This document shows, one piece after another, positions 10,554 to 23,229 of a stretch of DNA of 64,000 nt. Numbering within the stretch: position 1 is the stretch's first letter; each line of letters opens with the position of its first letter. The translations under genes were made by a program, and so were the position numbers. The DNA is from Hyparrhenia diplandra (taxonomy: Eukaryota; Streptophyta; Magnoliopsida; Poales; Poaceae), in assembly GCA_015847255.1 (NCBI GenBank), contig JADLZK010001918.1:434001-498000 (forward strand), written 5' to 3'. A model generated the notes under the pieces. The model made no database searches. It had not been told where the DNA came from and saw only the letters and a list, made by a program, of their open reading frames with translations.

Positions 10554-12622
10554 TGTAACACCCAGTTTTAAGAACAAAACCAGATGATGCTATATGTGAG
10601 CCCCGAAGTCAAATCTCACATATAGTTTACAAATAAATGGAGTATCAATTCATAATGCTTAAAATATAACGAACATAATATAAAAACAAATAACCTCAGC
10701 TAGCAGGCAGCGGAAAGACTCTTCAATCTTCCGGTGTAGGCTCCACGGGGACCGACTGACTGGTTGACAACAAGCCTAACTTCTTCCTGAGTGTGGGGGA
10801 AATAGCAAGAGTGAGTCCATGTCGAACTCCGCAAATATAGCTAGGCAATATCTACCCCAAAACTCATGATCATTATAACATAAATAATGAATAGCATGAA
10901 ACGATAAATCATGAACAATTTAATATGCATGTATAACCAACAGTTATAAACATCAAGTTAATTATCAACATAATAAGCATGTGATTCTATTCATAGATGT
11001 CTCCAAGGCCGTTCATGACCGCGAACACGGCTGTTATAACAGTTTTTAACTCTGCGCAGAGGTGTACACTTTCACTACGGGTCATGGTTTCCACCAGAGT
11101 AGGTTCATGACTCCCCAAACAAATGAAAACCATATAAAGTCGTTCAAAGGCCCTCCTAACAATATTAAGTGGCCAATGAGCTACAACCCCGTTTCTCCCA
11201 ATTCGGCAAACCACCAACAAAGTTAGGTAAAACCCTTGAACAACTAGAGTCGAGCCATGTGACCCCCATAGTTGTCTTGTATATCCCCGGACGATCACAA
11301 ATGAATAAGTCCTTATGGAGAGCTAAGAGCTTCATAAACAAAACATAGCTCTTTAAGCCCTATGAACCATGTTATCAACAATTCATATTTAACGTTCAAG
11401 TGCATAAACATTAAGCAAGCCATAAGATCATGGTTTAAAGATAGCATATCCCAAAACTATACTTGCCTTAAATATAGATCCAACTTTTCGATTCTTTGCT
11501 CCCGATCATCATCTTCCGACCTTCGTGCTCACAAGCGGTCCTCGTTCTACTCGTAGCAAGCACCACACACAGGCAACATACAAACAACAAACAACATCTA
11601 AGAACAATAAAGTAGGAGTTCGAAAACAACGTGCTAAGGGAGAACTCGTTGCTACGGTCGAGAGAACATATAAAACACCGATAACGAAGGTACCGATAAA
11701 AGGAACGACTACCGATGATTTAAATCATGAAAGGAAATAAAAGACTACATGCTTTATTTATTTTAATTGAGAAAATCATATAAATAAAATTAATTCAGAT
11801 TTGGTCACATCATATTTGAATTCAAAATCGAGTTGGATGTAGACATATTTTATTTATGAACATGGCATATAAATTTAATCAAGTTAAACTTTATCTTTGA
11901 AAAATAATAAATAATATATATGTGAATGCAACTAAGAGATGTATGGCATGCGATGTGTTTAAACTAAACAAATTATTATTTGTAAACACATTTGTAGAAG
12001 CATTTAATCATATTAACATTTTATATCTAAAACACCGAGATATAAAAGCTATATTGTTTTTAATTAGCAAAATGAATTACATAAAACATTAATCAAACTG
12101 CATTTAAATAAATAAATTCACAAATAAGTTTCATGAATAATATCAGCACTACTGCGTAGAGCGACGCCACGAAAACTAACGCAACTGGAACGGATTGATT
12201 TGGATCTAAAACGCAGAAATGGTGGAGATTATTGACGGATGGCAAAACTGTAATTACGGCGCGGTGGCAAACTCGTAATTACCTTGATCTTCTACCTTGG
12301 GGCAGCACGAACAGCACTTGGTCAATTTCGTTCTCCCGAACGTGCAGCCATGGCTGCCATGGCAGAACTGCTGCTGCTGCTGTTCACACGGAAGGAGTGG
12401 GGGCCAAGCCGGGGGCCATGGACGATCGGAGGAGCCGGCACGGCGCTATGGATCCACACGCCGGGCGGGAAAGGGGACGGTCGTTGCACTAATCGCGTTT
12501 CAAAACTTTGGACCCACTCAAAATCATCAAAACAAGCAACAACCAATCGAATTGGGAAAGATCGAGAATTAATCTAGTGTTTTCTATTCACAGCCCAAAA
12601 TCAGAAATTTTGGGGTGTGACA
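10554..12622. mobile_element. Solo LTR of an LTR retrotransposon
   Basis: The sequence starts TGTAACACCC and ends GGGTGTGACA (TG...CA, inverted tips). It is flanked on both sides by the perfect 5-bp duplication GATTG (10549-10553 and 12623-12627). No primer-binding site, gag-pol or second LTR is present, so this is the product of recombination between two LTRs. The length, 2069 bp, fits a long gypsy-type LTR, but the superfamily is inferred. A similar start (TGTAACGCCC) occurs at 63365. Confidence 0.85.
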
Positions 12623-12943
12623 GATTGATCACATTTAAGAGGTTGAAAATGTTCTTCAGTGGGAGCAACAAAGATATAGTAACCAACTGTCTGTTTGTCC
12701 TTGCGCATTGTTTCCTGCTAAGATTTCCCTTTCTATAAATTTGCTATTTTATTTGAGCAATGGATACCGATCTCACCATGTTGTGCTGTGTGTCACGACT
12801 GAATCATATACTTTTTATCATTGTATCATAAACGGTAACAACAATGTAATATCCTAAACGTGATCATTGAAATAGAATTTACGACCACCTATGTCGTAAT
12901 TGCCATATATATAAGTGTATATATGTAAAGAATATTGTCACTT

Positions 12944-13045
12944 TGTTCATTGTATTTAATTAATTAGGTTCAGTTTGCAAAGTTGACATTGTATTTGTTC
13001 ATTGTATTTAATTAATTAGGTTCAGTTTGCAAAGTTGACATTGTA
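12944..13045. repeat. Two tandem 50-bp repeats
   Basis: TTTGTTCATTGTATTTAATT begins at 12944 and again at 12994. The repeat continues through AGGTTCAGTTTGCAAAG and GTTGACATTGTA in both copies, almost without change. This is a recent duplication near the Helitron 3' end. Confidence 0.85.
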
Positions 13046-13094
13046 TAAATTGTCTATATGAGAAAATATTTTTTACAAGCACATGCGACTACAA

Positions 13095-13115
13095 GCACAT
13101 GCGTGTCGCATGTGC
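13095..13115 (+). other. Helitron 3' hairpin
   Basis: GCACATGCG, loop TGT, CGCATGTGC: a perfect 9-bp stem. It is followed by 11 nt ending in CTAG. This is the termination signal expected at a Helitron 3' end. Confidence 0.9.
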
Positions 13116-13126
13116 ATTTCTACTAG

Positions 13127-13420
13127 TAATTAGAGATTTCTTCAATGGTCAATACTGAATTCCTAGGTCGGCCCATCATACTCATCCTTCTTCTGTGTTT
13201 TACTTTGCGTCGGGTAGCTATTTAAAAGTGTTACCCATGAGGATGTGTAAAGACCAAACAGCGCTCGAATATTCCTGGAATATGATTGATTGCCTTATCA
13301 CCTACCTTTACCTAGGCTATAAATGCTATGGCACTGGTTTCGATTTGACATCTTAAATAATAGAACTTTTATTTCCATTGTCACATCATGTTCACATGGG
13401 TTCGAGTCTCTAACTCAACA
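13127..13420 (-). promoter_or_regulatory. Promoter half of locus B, displaced by Helitron
   Basis: The unit resumes at TAATTAGAGATTTCTTCAAT and continues through the shared CTATTTAAAAG (13218-13228), GTGTTACCC, AATATTCCTGGAATATGATTG and CTATAAATG (13318-13326) blocks. It now sits 8.4 kb from its site at 4689, so leftward transcription would have to cross the Helitron. Confidence 0.6.
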
Positions 13421-13436
13421 TAGATGATCACATATT

Positions 13437-13860
13437 TGGCTAATTGATAGTTAAATACTAGGTGATACATTTGTTGGTAACAAGTAAACAGTGATTTAAT
13501 TTGTGTTCTCATTGATTTACCCAGCCAGATAGGTTACATTCAGAGCACATTAGTGCAAATGGAGCTAGGTACCTTGAGCATATCGTTAGAATGGTCGTTA
13601 TAATCTGCACCTAATGCAGAAAACGACATGTAGTGTAACACACTCATTCTAAGCCTCATTTCACAAAATTCAAAAAAAAAAAATACTACTTCCTTGACAG
13701 ATGGGGCTTTGTACTATGTAGTGCGTGGCAAGGCTCCAACTCTGTGTCTGATGATGCACAAAGAACAAAGATGAGACTCAAGCTCATGATGTATCAGATT
13801 ACCAACCTCATCAGTAGTTACCATTGTTTTAACTTGTTATATATTTGAGCACAGACGCGA
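13437..13860 (-). repeat. Type-2/type-3 unit fragment
   Basis: It matches 1450-1880, 2480-2900 and 42005-42440 (blocks CCAGCCA, AACACACTCATTC, GATGCACAAAGAACAAAG). A diverged site lies at 13783-13804 (CTCATGATGTATCAGATTA plus CCA). Confidence 0.6.
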
Positions 13861-14119
13861 ATCCCAAATTGATTGTCTTGAGAGTTGAGACCAGAAAGAC
13901 AATGGAAATGTTCTACACACCCAGATCACACACAAGCAAGGGCTAGATCATTGTGCTGCCACCGACCCAAGAACACAAGAAGGATGTCACTAGAATATTT
14001 TTATGCCAGATTAACACGTGCACAAAAGTGTTTCCAATTTGCAGCCACGGCTACAGATGCAAAAATCTGGAGTGACCACTTCACTTTTTTCATTGTCTAT
14101 GCAAGCGCTGCATGAACCA

Positions 14120-14837
14120 TAGAGAAGCAAATTAATAAATCCTGACAAATACAAGAAACATGGAACTAGCTAGTGTCATATCATGTGACGGCATATACCT
14201 CCACTCGATCATGCACATATTCTGGCAAAATAGTGAATGATAGTTTCTAAAGTATCATAAAAATTGTTAACTTGGCATCCGTCATCGCTAAAGGTTTAAA
14301 CCATGACCATTGAGCAACACAGTAGCACTGCTCGACGAATTCAAGTGCATGAGAAAGACAAAGCTAGCAAAGAAACTAGCTGTCAGCCAACTAAGAAAAT
14401 CACCGCGAAATAGACAAGTGCTAATAGATTGCTTGCCACATGACCATAAAAATTGAAGAACCAAACAAAGCTTGCTCCTGTAGATCCAATCTGACTACTC
14501 ACAGCTTGATTGACAAGGTCATGTACGAGCTATGCACTTGCTTCCTCTCCGGCTCCTGATAGCGTTCGTACAGCAAAATTGAAAACCACAAGAACAGCTA
14601 TAGTGCAAGCTGACCGACGTACCACAACAAACGTCATCTTTTAGAAGGACTCGGTCTTTATTTGCTGATGCATCCCATTACCATCACCGCTATTAGACAA
14701 GTTTTCAATTGTCACCAATGAATTTCTATGTCAGCCCATCAAACTCATCGCCCTCTCCAGGTAGTAGTCCATTCCATGTGTGGTGTCTGAATTCTAGTTT
14801 TCTCTAGTGTTTCCACTTTGCACCAGGAAGCGGCCAA
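14120..14837 (-). ncRNA. Candidate PHAS-like locus C
   Basis: The site is 14662-14683 (TTGCTGATGCATCCCATTA plus CCA, mismatched at its 3' end). CTATGTATAG at 14867-14876 is the presumed TATA box and gives a site about 155 nt from the start. The body has the shared blocks TTTCTAAAGTATCATAAAAA and TTAACTTGGCATCC. A predicted phase would start at 14671 going left. Confidence 0.45.
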
Positions 14838-15289
14838 CTGGCTTTTGCTTCCTCGAAATGGCACACCTATGTATAGAGTGCGTGACCCTTGAGGCCGTGT
14901 AAAGAGCAAATTAAAGGCCTAGAATGTTCTTGGAATATGACTGTTGAGTTGTGAGCATGATGTAGCCTAGAGACTATGGGTGTTTTCTTTACCAGCCATA
15001 CCTAGTCCATAAATAGGATGACACTGTATATGATCTGACATCTGAGAGAAAATAAATCCCTTATTTGCAGAACGTATCATTTACTTGTTAACCCCACGCA
15101 ACTTAATATCTACGCTTGTTTCATATTTGAAACATGTGCATAGTCTTACTGTTGGACGATGAAGAGCTCAGTATTTCTTTCAACTATTTACAAAAAGAAT
15201 GGTATGACATAAAGTTAACCACAGGTACTATGTTTATTTTTGCAGCTGTGAAGAAAATTGTATGAAGATAAGTTTAATCCAGACAACTG

Positions 15290-15886
15290 TTGACCACGTG
15301 TGCAGTTGTAAAAACCTGCAGGCAGCAGATCCATTCTTTAGTAGTGTCACACTCATTATTTTCAGTCTATGAAAGCACAAGAACCAATTTCAAGCCTGAC
15401 AAATACCAAAAAAAACACACACAGCCAAACAAAGCGCCATTTGGTGCTTTGAAAGCACTAAGCAGGCAGCTACAAACACAACAACACGACCATTGCATGA
15501 ACAATATATCTATGCTTGTCGACATTGAACTCTACCACACTCACTTTTTACGCCGATGCACGTTCAGTTAAAATTCCCATTGTCTATTACATTGCAATGG
15601 CAATGAACCCCCATACAGACAACACACTTTTTGTTGCGATCTCCACGAATCCTAACTTATCCAGCTTGGATCTTATTACCCAAGCCCATAAAGGCAGATC
15701 TTTTGCGTTTTCTTCACTGGATAGCTGAACCAAATTCGCAGCCACGAGATTCCAGCAAAGCTAAACAATGCTGCTGGCACGGGGGTAGCAGGTCAGAAAA
15801 CTCTTCAATGGTAACCATTGAGTTCCTATGTCGGCCCAGCCGACTCACCGCCCTCTGCAGTTTCAGACTTGTCCATTGCATACGTG
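15290..15886 (-). ncRNA. PHAS-like unit D lacking the site
   Basis: Body and promoter blocks are present (CAGCCACGAGATTCCAGCAA, CTATATATAG at 15916-15925), but AGGTCAGAAAAC joins straight to TCTTCAATGGTAACCATTGA. The roughly 45 bp carrying the miR2118-like site is deleted. If the locus is transcribed, it should give no phased siRNA. Confidence 0.5.
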
Positions 15887-15939
15887 TGGTGGTGTCCTGG
15901 AATTGAATGGCGCAGCTATATATAGAGTGATACCCTTGA

Positions 15940-17595
15940 GGCCGTGTAAAGGCCAAATTAAAGGCCCTCCTGGAAGATGATTGTGTTGAGTCTAGACTAC
16001 GGGTGTTTTGTGTTACGTAAGCTATAAATAGGACTAGAAATCTGAAATCAAAAAACTTATTGCCATTGTCTCATTTTACTTGTTATCCATGTGCTTCTTA
16101 ATAACTTGGTTGATATTTATCTTCCTCCGAAGAGAGCCCTCTGTGCCAGATCTATTCATCCCACCATGATGATGCTGACGTGGGTTTGAGTCTCTAACTC
16201 AGCATATACGATTGCATATTTAGCCAATTATTAGTTCAATGCTGGATGATCCGTCTGCTGGCAACAAGGCACCAAGAGTACATATGAGAAAGGCTAATCA
16301 GGTAAACAACACTAATAGGCGCCAGGCCCAGCATCCAGGTGTTCCGTTGTCACTGATGACTGATTAAAACTGGAACTCAATCCCTAATCTAGTTATATAG
16401 TAAAGTGTGATAAGATTAAAATGAAGGCCGTCACTTTTGTTGTGTCAACAGTGACAGATCGGAATAGATCGAGTACATATTTTGAGAGGCCAGCTAGGTG
16501 AAAAAGGTTTCTAGAGGCAGATGAGGTTTCTAGAGGCAGGTTGGTCATCTGCCCAAGCTGGGATGTCTCTGTTAACAAAAATTAACAGTGGTGGTTGCCT
16601 TGCTTGTGTGGGTAAAACAAAAAAAAAAAGCATGATGTTGTGGCCCTCCTCTAATCCAGCTACCGAGCCCATGACCAACCAAGACCCTCTGGGCCACCTT
16701 CTAAGACCCACCACCATTATTGTGGAATCTCGTCCATGGAACCCGGCAAGGGGTCTGAATCAAAATGTGTATCATGTAAATCAAAATGTTTATTTTTTGA
16801 TGAAATGAATCAAAATGTTTGTTGGTGAGGAGTTACTGGCGAGGGGTCTGAATAGAACCAGATATATATTGCGCCCGGTGAATGGAACCCAAATAGATCA
16901 TCCACAACCCGTGATCGACATGCTAGGGCACGGACAAGAGATTAGGGACTTTGTGAACATGATAATTCAGCGGCTAGGGTGCACATTGTATTGATTTAGC
17001 TAATCGAATGCAAGCCGCAGGAGACTAGAGGGAATGAACACACTATCTTCATGGATAACAGGAAATCAGAATGAAGGGCTGGGCCAGTCATAGAAGGAGA
17101 ACACGGTCATGATCGTGGAAAAGTATTTTGCACACAAACGCCTGATTGGCCGGCAACCAACGGATGGGATTGATTGATCCACTCTGGGGTGCCTTTATGA
17201 AGTAGGAAACAAAGAGGAAACACAACAGCTGATACAACTCAGACGAACCAGGAAAACATTATTAATTATTTGGACAGAGGATACACAAGCTCGACTTAGA
17301 TTACATAATATAACTCGGAAGCACAGATCACCAAAAGATTAGTAATACTTCCATGACCTGAAAACAATACTTCCATCTTCCTACTTAAAGATGATGGCTG
17401 ATTGGAGAACACCCCACGAATCAACACCTCAATATACATCGCCAATTTCATCAGCTTTTTTTTTTTCCGCGCTATTTATTCTTTTGCCATGCCCTAGCAG
17501 CAGTTTGATTGATCTTTGCCATTTTATTGCTTTTCTTGGAGAACAATTGTTTACTGTCATGACAACACGATAGTAATCTTGTTGTTGCCTGATCA
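15940..17595. other. Degenerate unit sequence
   Basis: The CTATAAATAG block (16022-16031) and the following TTGGTTGATATTTA block belong to unit D. After about 16,400 only scattered matches to other units remain, for example near 17,080 to the block at 46,700 and 59,810. No gene or element boundary is resolved. Confidence 0.4.
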
Positions 17596-18655
17596 CACTA
17601 CTACAGAACTGACTTTTTAGTCCCGAGGCCAAAATGGCGTTTACTCCCGGTTGAAATTTACCCGGAGTAAATGTGTCTTTACTCCCGGTTCTAATTCCCA
17701 GCCGGGAGTAAAGCGCCGTGACCCGCGCACCCCCGCCCGGCCAGGACCTCTACTCCCGGTCGGTGGCTACAACCGAGTAAAGCTTGAGTTTTTTACTCCC
17801 GGTTGGTATTACCAACCGGAATAAAGATCTATTCCCGGTTGGTAATACCAACCGGGAGTAAAGCTCGAGCTTTACTCCCGGCTGTAGCCTCCGACCGGGA
17901 GTAATATCCCCTCCTATAAATACCCCCCGCCCGTCTTCGAATTTTCAACGCATTTTCTTCGCACTAAAACTGCTAAACCCCGCCTTTACTCCGGGTTCCC
18001 CAACCAAACCGGGATTAAAGGTTCGACAATTCCCCCCCCCCCATTTCGTCATTTTTTCATGTTTTTGCACTTTATATTAATATAGTTGTTTATTTAATTT
18101 TCTTTTGATTAGAAAAATGAGGAAGTTAACTTAATTTACCTAATTGTGTAAATCATTAATTTGTAGTCTAAATTAGAAATCAATTTAATTTATTGACATG
18201 TGTAGGAAACATGGCATGGTACGTAGTGCATGTTGGGCGCGTACAGGGGATCTATCGAACATGGCCGGATTGTCATGCTCGGTCCATCGCTACCCCCGAA
18301 ATTGTTACAAAAAATACAACACGAAGTTGAAGCTTTGGCGGCCTACCATGGTGCAAATATTCCAAATAACAATGACGAAGGTGTAGCAATAGAGATTCAT
18401 GAGATGCCGGCGTAAAATATTAGCTTCTTAGGTTCATTGCTTCGTGCCCTACGAAGGATGTTCTGTTTTAATTAATGTCTTGTTCTTCTTTTTTCGCTTC
18501 AATTAGTGGAGTTTGTTGTATGCAAGGAAACAAAAGCCGTAGGGCGACTGCCTTGAAATAATAAAAATGTACTATTCATGCATGTTGTGTATTTACTTAA
18601 ATGTATGTGGTGTTTACTTTTTTCATACAATGATTATGTTAAAAAATTACAGATG

Positions 18656-21600
18656 AAGCGAAATTGGATGTACAACGTAGATCGACGCGACGATGAGTAC
18701 GGGACGTGGGGTGCATGAGTTCCTATGTGCGGCCCAAGCAAACAAGTTTAAACGGTTTTATGTCTTTGCCCATGTGCCTTGTGCAGAATAAGAGAGAGTT
18801 TTCCACATCACATATCCTTCATTTACACTTGTATAAGTCGGGATTCATGCCCAACTATGTTTGTTGGACCAAGCACGGAGAGACCGGTGTCCCAATGGAA
18901 GAAGGTGAAGACGAAGGAGGGGATGACGACAATGTTATTGCTGAATATGCCGAATTTGGTGATGTCATAGAAAATATTGCAATGGAGGAAGATGCAGAGG
19001 AGGCACCGGTGCCGCCAGGAGATGAGCCCTTGATGGGCTTGATGAGGCTATTCGTGAAGCAATGTAATGAATGCGAAAAAGAAAAGGAGAAGAAGAAGTT
19101 TGAGCGCATGCTAGAGGACCACAAGAAGTTGTTGTACACAAGCCGTGATTCAGGCGAAAAAGTTGGGTACCACACTAGAATTGCCGCAGCGGGAAGGCTT
19201 AAGAATGGTGTTTCGACAATGCGTTTAGCCGTTATTGACTATCCGTAAGAAGATGCTTCCGAAGGACAATGAGTTGCCCGCCAAAGACGCACGAAGCAAA
19301 GAAGGTTGTATGTCCTTTGGGATTGACAATCAAAAAGATTGATGCATGTCCTAATGATTGTTTCTCGTACTATGGCGAGGATAACGAGAAGTTGGATGAA
19401 TGTCCGACATGTCATGCATCACGGTATAAGATCGCGAGACGATCCCGGTGATGTTGATGGCGAAAGGCCTAGGTTGAAAATCCCTCGCTAAGGTTATGTG
19501 GTACGCCCGATAATACCACGCCCGAAACGTTTGTTCGTAAAACAAGGACCATGCAAAGTTGATGCGATGGCACAAAGAAGACCGTAAGATAGGCGGCAAG
19601 TTGAGGCACCCCCGCCGATGGGTCACAAAGTGGAGAGCTATCGATTCGTAATTCAAGGATTTTGTAGATGATGCAAGAAACGTGAGGTTTGCCTTGGCAC
19701 GGATGGTTTTAACCCCTTCGGGATCGTAACAGCAGCCATAGCACCGGCCCGTTACTCGTCTATCTACAACCTTCCCCCGGATATGCATGAAGCGGAAATT
19801 CATTATGATGCCGATACTCATCCAAGGCCCGGGCACCGAAACGACATCGATGTGTACCGAGGCCACTAGTTGATGAGCTTCTTCTTTTGTGGAATAAAAC
19901 CCGTGTAATGTATGTGGGATGAGTATAAACAGAACACTTTGACTTGCGCGCTCTGTTGTTTGTAACAATCAACGATTGGCCGCTCTAAGTAATATATCAG
20001 ACAGTCAAACAAGGGATATAATGCTTGCACATAATCGTTTCACGGATTGTAAGGGTATTTTTTGAAAAACGCCGAAAGGTTGTGTACCCTCGGCTACCGT
20101 TGATTTCTTCCCAAGGGTCACGTGTTAAGAAAGAAAGGGAAACATTTCAACGGTACCGCAGACCACAATGCCAAGCCTCTCAACCGGACCGGGTAAGGAT
20201 GTACTGGAGATGGTCAACGATGTCAAAGTAGTGTTTGGGAAGGGACCCGGCAAAGATACTTTTCCAAACGACGGTGAAGGTCACGCACCCATGTGGAAGA
20301 AGAAGTCAATATTTTGGGAGCTACCCTATTGGCAAGTCCTAGAGGTTCGCAAAGGCAATTGACGTGATGCACCTAACAAAGAATCTTTTGTGTCAACTCG
20401 CTAGGCTTCATGGGTGTGTACGGAAGCATAAGGACACACCCGCGAAGCGATCGGACGATGATGGACGCCAATACTTAGGCCCCTTTAGCTTTAGTCTTAC
20501 CAAAGAAGAGAAGGAAAGCATGTTTGAATGCCTAAACAAAGATCAAGGTACCATCCTGGATTCTCCTCAAATATAAAGCGATTAATAAATGTGCCGGAGA
20601 AGAAATTTCAACACTTAAAGTCCCATGATTGCCACGTGCTCATGACACGCTTGCTTCCGTTTGCGCTTAAGAGGGATTCTACCTCCCAAAGTACGCCCTG
20701 TTGCTCGTGAAGCTATGTGCATTTCTCAATGAAATATCTCGAAGGCAATCGATCCGCAGGAATTAACTAAGCTACTGAGAATGATGTGGTTCGTTGTCTT
20801 GTCGGCTTTGAGTTGGTGTTCCCTCCCTCCTTCTTTAATATCATGACACACCTCCTAGTTCACCTAGTCAAAGAGATTGCTATTCTCGGCCCCGTGTTCC
20901 TACACAACATGTTCCCTTTTGAGAGGTTCATGGGAATGTTGAAGAAATATGTTCACAACCGGGCTCGCCTGCAGGGAAGCATCGCCGAGGGCTACTTGAA
21001 CGTAGGAGGTCATTGAGTTCTCGTGTTGACTTTATTCCCGACCTTGACCCAATTGGTGTCCCCCGAATCGCGACATGAGGGAAGGCTAAGTCGAAAGGGG
21101 ACACTAGGAAAGAGAACACTAGGAAAGAGAACATATATCAGTATGGAGGATAATAATTTCAACAAAGCACAATACACGCTTCGCAAAACAAAGACTTTGG
21201 TGTGTCCGTATATCCAAGAACATAAGGAGCTAATAATACGATCAAAGTTTCCCGACATGGATGAGGATTCTATTAGGCATGAGCACTTGTCAAGTTTTAT
21301 CGGGTTGGTTGAAAAAAAAATGTCAAGGTGATCGTGAGTCTTCCGTGAGCAGCTATATAGGTTGGCTGCACAACCATCGTGGGCATGTCCTCACATACAA
21401 AGGGTATGAAATAAATGGTAGCACATTTTACACAAGATCCCGGGATAAAAGGAGCACGAACCAAAACAAAGTGGTGTTCGAATAGATGCCGAAGACCCAA
21501 ATGGGAGGAAAGAAACATTTTATGGCTGCATAGAGGACATATGGGAACTAGACTATGGAGGTAATTTCAAGGTCCCTTTGTTTAAGTGCCGGTGGGTGAA

Positions 21601-21950
21601 GTTGACCGGAAGCGGGGCTTTAGCAGATTGACCCAGATTATGGATCGACAACAAGTGGATCTAAAAACCACAGATTATAAAGAAGAACCATTTGTCCTCG
21701 CCAAAGATGTAAGTCGGGTATTCTATGTGAAAGACATGGCTACAAAACCTAAGAAAGGGAAAAACAACAAGGAGCCAACAAATGATGAGCCCAGACGCCA
21801 CATTGTTCTTCGGGTAAATCAAACATCGTAGGAATTGAGGACAAGTCGACATGTCGAAGATTATGAGAAGCAAATCAATTGTGCCTTTCAAAGTGAGCAA
21901 GGATCCATCCATCTTACTCAATGAAGAAGACACTCCATGGACAAGATAGA
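18656..21950 (+). pseudogene. TNP2-type CACTA transposase, frameshifted
   Basis: Family pieces appear in order. MKRNWMYNVDRRDDEY at 18656 and FVGPSTERPVSQWKK (about 18870, another frame) look like the N-terminal transposase-associated region. An acidic stretch (18895-19040) follows. The TNP2 core start is KKVVCPLGLTIKKIDACPND then CFSYYGEDNEKLDECPTCHA (19300-19420). HLLVHLVKEIAILGPVFLHN then MFPFERFMGMLKKYVHNRAR (about 20850-20970) is typical of DUF4218, and YKEEPFVLAKDVSRVFYVKD (about 21680-21740) of DUF4216. Many stops and frame changes separate these pieces. Domain names come from known family architecture; no search was run. Confidence 0.85.
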
Positions 21951-22599
21951 AGCCAACTTAATTTAGTGTTTGTGTAATATCGTATTTTGAGACAAGCCTA
22001 TATGTAATAATTATGACCGAACATCTTTATTAGTTTTTCTTCCATTTGACAATGTTTGACAATGCTACGAATATACTTTTTTTAAAAACAAGTAATGTCA
22101 GAATTTTTACGCATGAGATAACGTAAAAATAATGTTCCTGTCAAAATACATTATATTTAATTATTTTATTTAATGGCAACAATTTTGCATTAATGAATTA
22201 TTGATTATTAACTACATTATCATAGCTAGTCAATAGAAAAAGGTAAAAAAATTTTAGGTTACATATTTTTATAGTGTGGATTAAAACAATGTGTAGTTAA
22301 ATTCAATTTTTAAAAGTTTTATAATTGCTATGTAATTTTCTATATTTAAAATGAATTGTAGTGAATAAATGAAAAGAAAATGTTAAACAAAAACAAAGGA
22401 TGAAACGTGGCGGGAGTCGTCAAAAAATTTCACCTTTACTCCCTACCGCACTCACGGCCCGGGAGTAAAGGTGGGCTGATTGTGCCGCCCCCGCCAGGGC
22501 TCACCTTTACTCCGGCCGATATTCAGTAGGGAGTAAAGGGGGACTTTACCCGGTTGGGAAGAGGAGCCTGGTAAAAGGTCTTCTACTCCCCGGTTGGTG

Positions 22600-23175
22600 A
22601 GCTGAGCGTGGGATTAGAAGTTCGTGGTATATAACTCGCCGTTCCCCTCCTTCCTCCGCCCTCCGCCCAATCCGATCGATCAACCGCCATCGTTTTCCTC
22701 GCCGCTGCCGTCTCGCCAAGGCCGCATCAGACGAGGTCGTTGCCGCCCTGGCCGCCGCTCCTCGACGTCGTCTCGCTACGACCGCCGTCCCGCGCGGCGT
22801 CGTTCCCGGCACGCGACACCCGCTCGCAGATCCACGCCGGCCGGGCGGCCCTCCACCTCGACGCACGCCGCTCCGCGCACCACGGCCCGCCGCTCTCCGC
22901 TTCCACGATCGCGCCGCCCTCAAGGCCCCACCGCCGACCCGGGCGGGCTCTCCGCCGCGCGCGCCGCCTCCACGGCCGCCTCCCCACACGCCGCGCGCCA
23001 TCCTCCACGACCGCCTCCCCACGCCCGCCTCCGCCTCCGACGACGGCAGCAGCGTGCGCCGCCGGGCAGTCCAAGCCCGCCCCGCCGCTACAACCGGCCG
23101 CCGACCCAGCAGCCGCGCCACACAAGGCGCCGCGCGCACCGGCCGGCGCTGGTGAAGGTAGAAAAAAATTCATAG
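22600..23175 (+). other. GC-rich leader of second CACTA gene
   Basis: This stretch is strongly GC-rich with long overlapping frames on both strands, rich in Pro, Arg and Ala, which are composition artefacts. It lies just 5' of the second CACTA gene and probably forms its untranslated leader. Confidence 0.4.
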
Positions 23176-23229
23176 ATTTTTTTTAAAAATGCTGTAAAAA
23201 AAAAAAAAAAAATTGGTAAGAAAAAATGA

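Larger units (their letters stand above)
4711..13126 (+). mobile_element. Helitron with nested MULE, solo LTR and captured exon
   Basis: The 5' end is TCAGTACTAG then CTATAAAAG, preceded by A (4710). The 3' end is CTAG (13123-13126), followed by T. A perfect hairpin (13095-13115) ends 11 nt before the terminus. A|T insertion, TC start, CTRR end and a subterminal hairpin are the standard Helitron signature. Sister units confirm the joint: 4703-4710 plus 13127 onward reads CATTCCTA|TAATTAGAGATTTC, where locus Q has CATCCCTATTATTAGACATC. Removing the MULE and the solo LTR leaves about 2.3 kb with no Rep/helicase, so it is non-autonomous. The interior has a GC-rich leader (4870-5230) and an exon at 10067-10140. 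Confidence 0.85.

Noticed and set aside
22546..23186. Long overlapping open frames of up to 197 codons on both strands
   Set aside because: The frames are GC-driven, rich in Arg, Pro and Ala, overlap on both strands and lie in the CACTA leader. No motif supports a protein.
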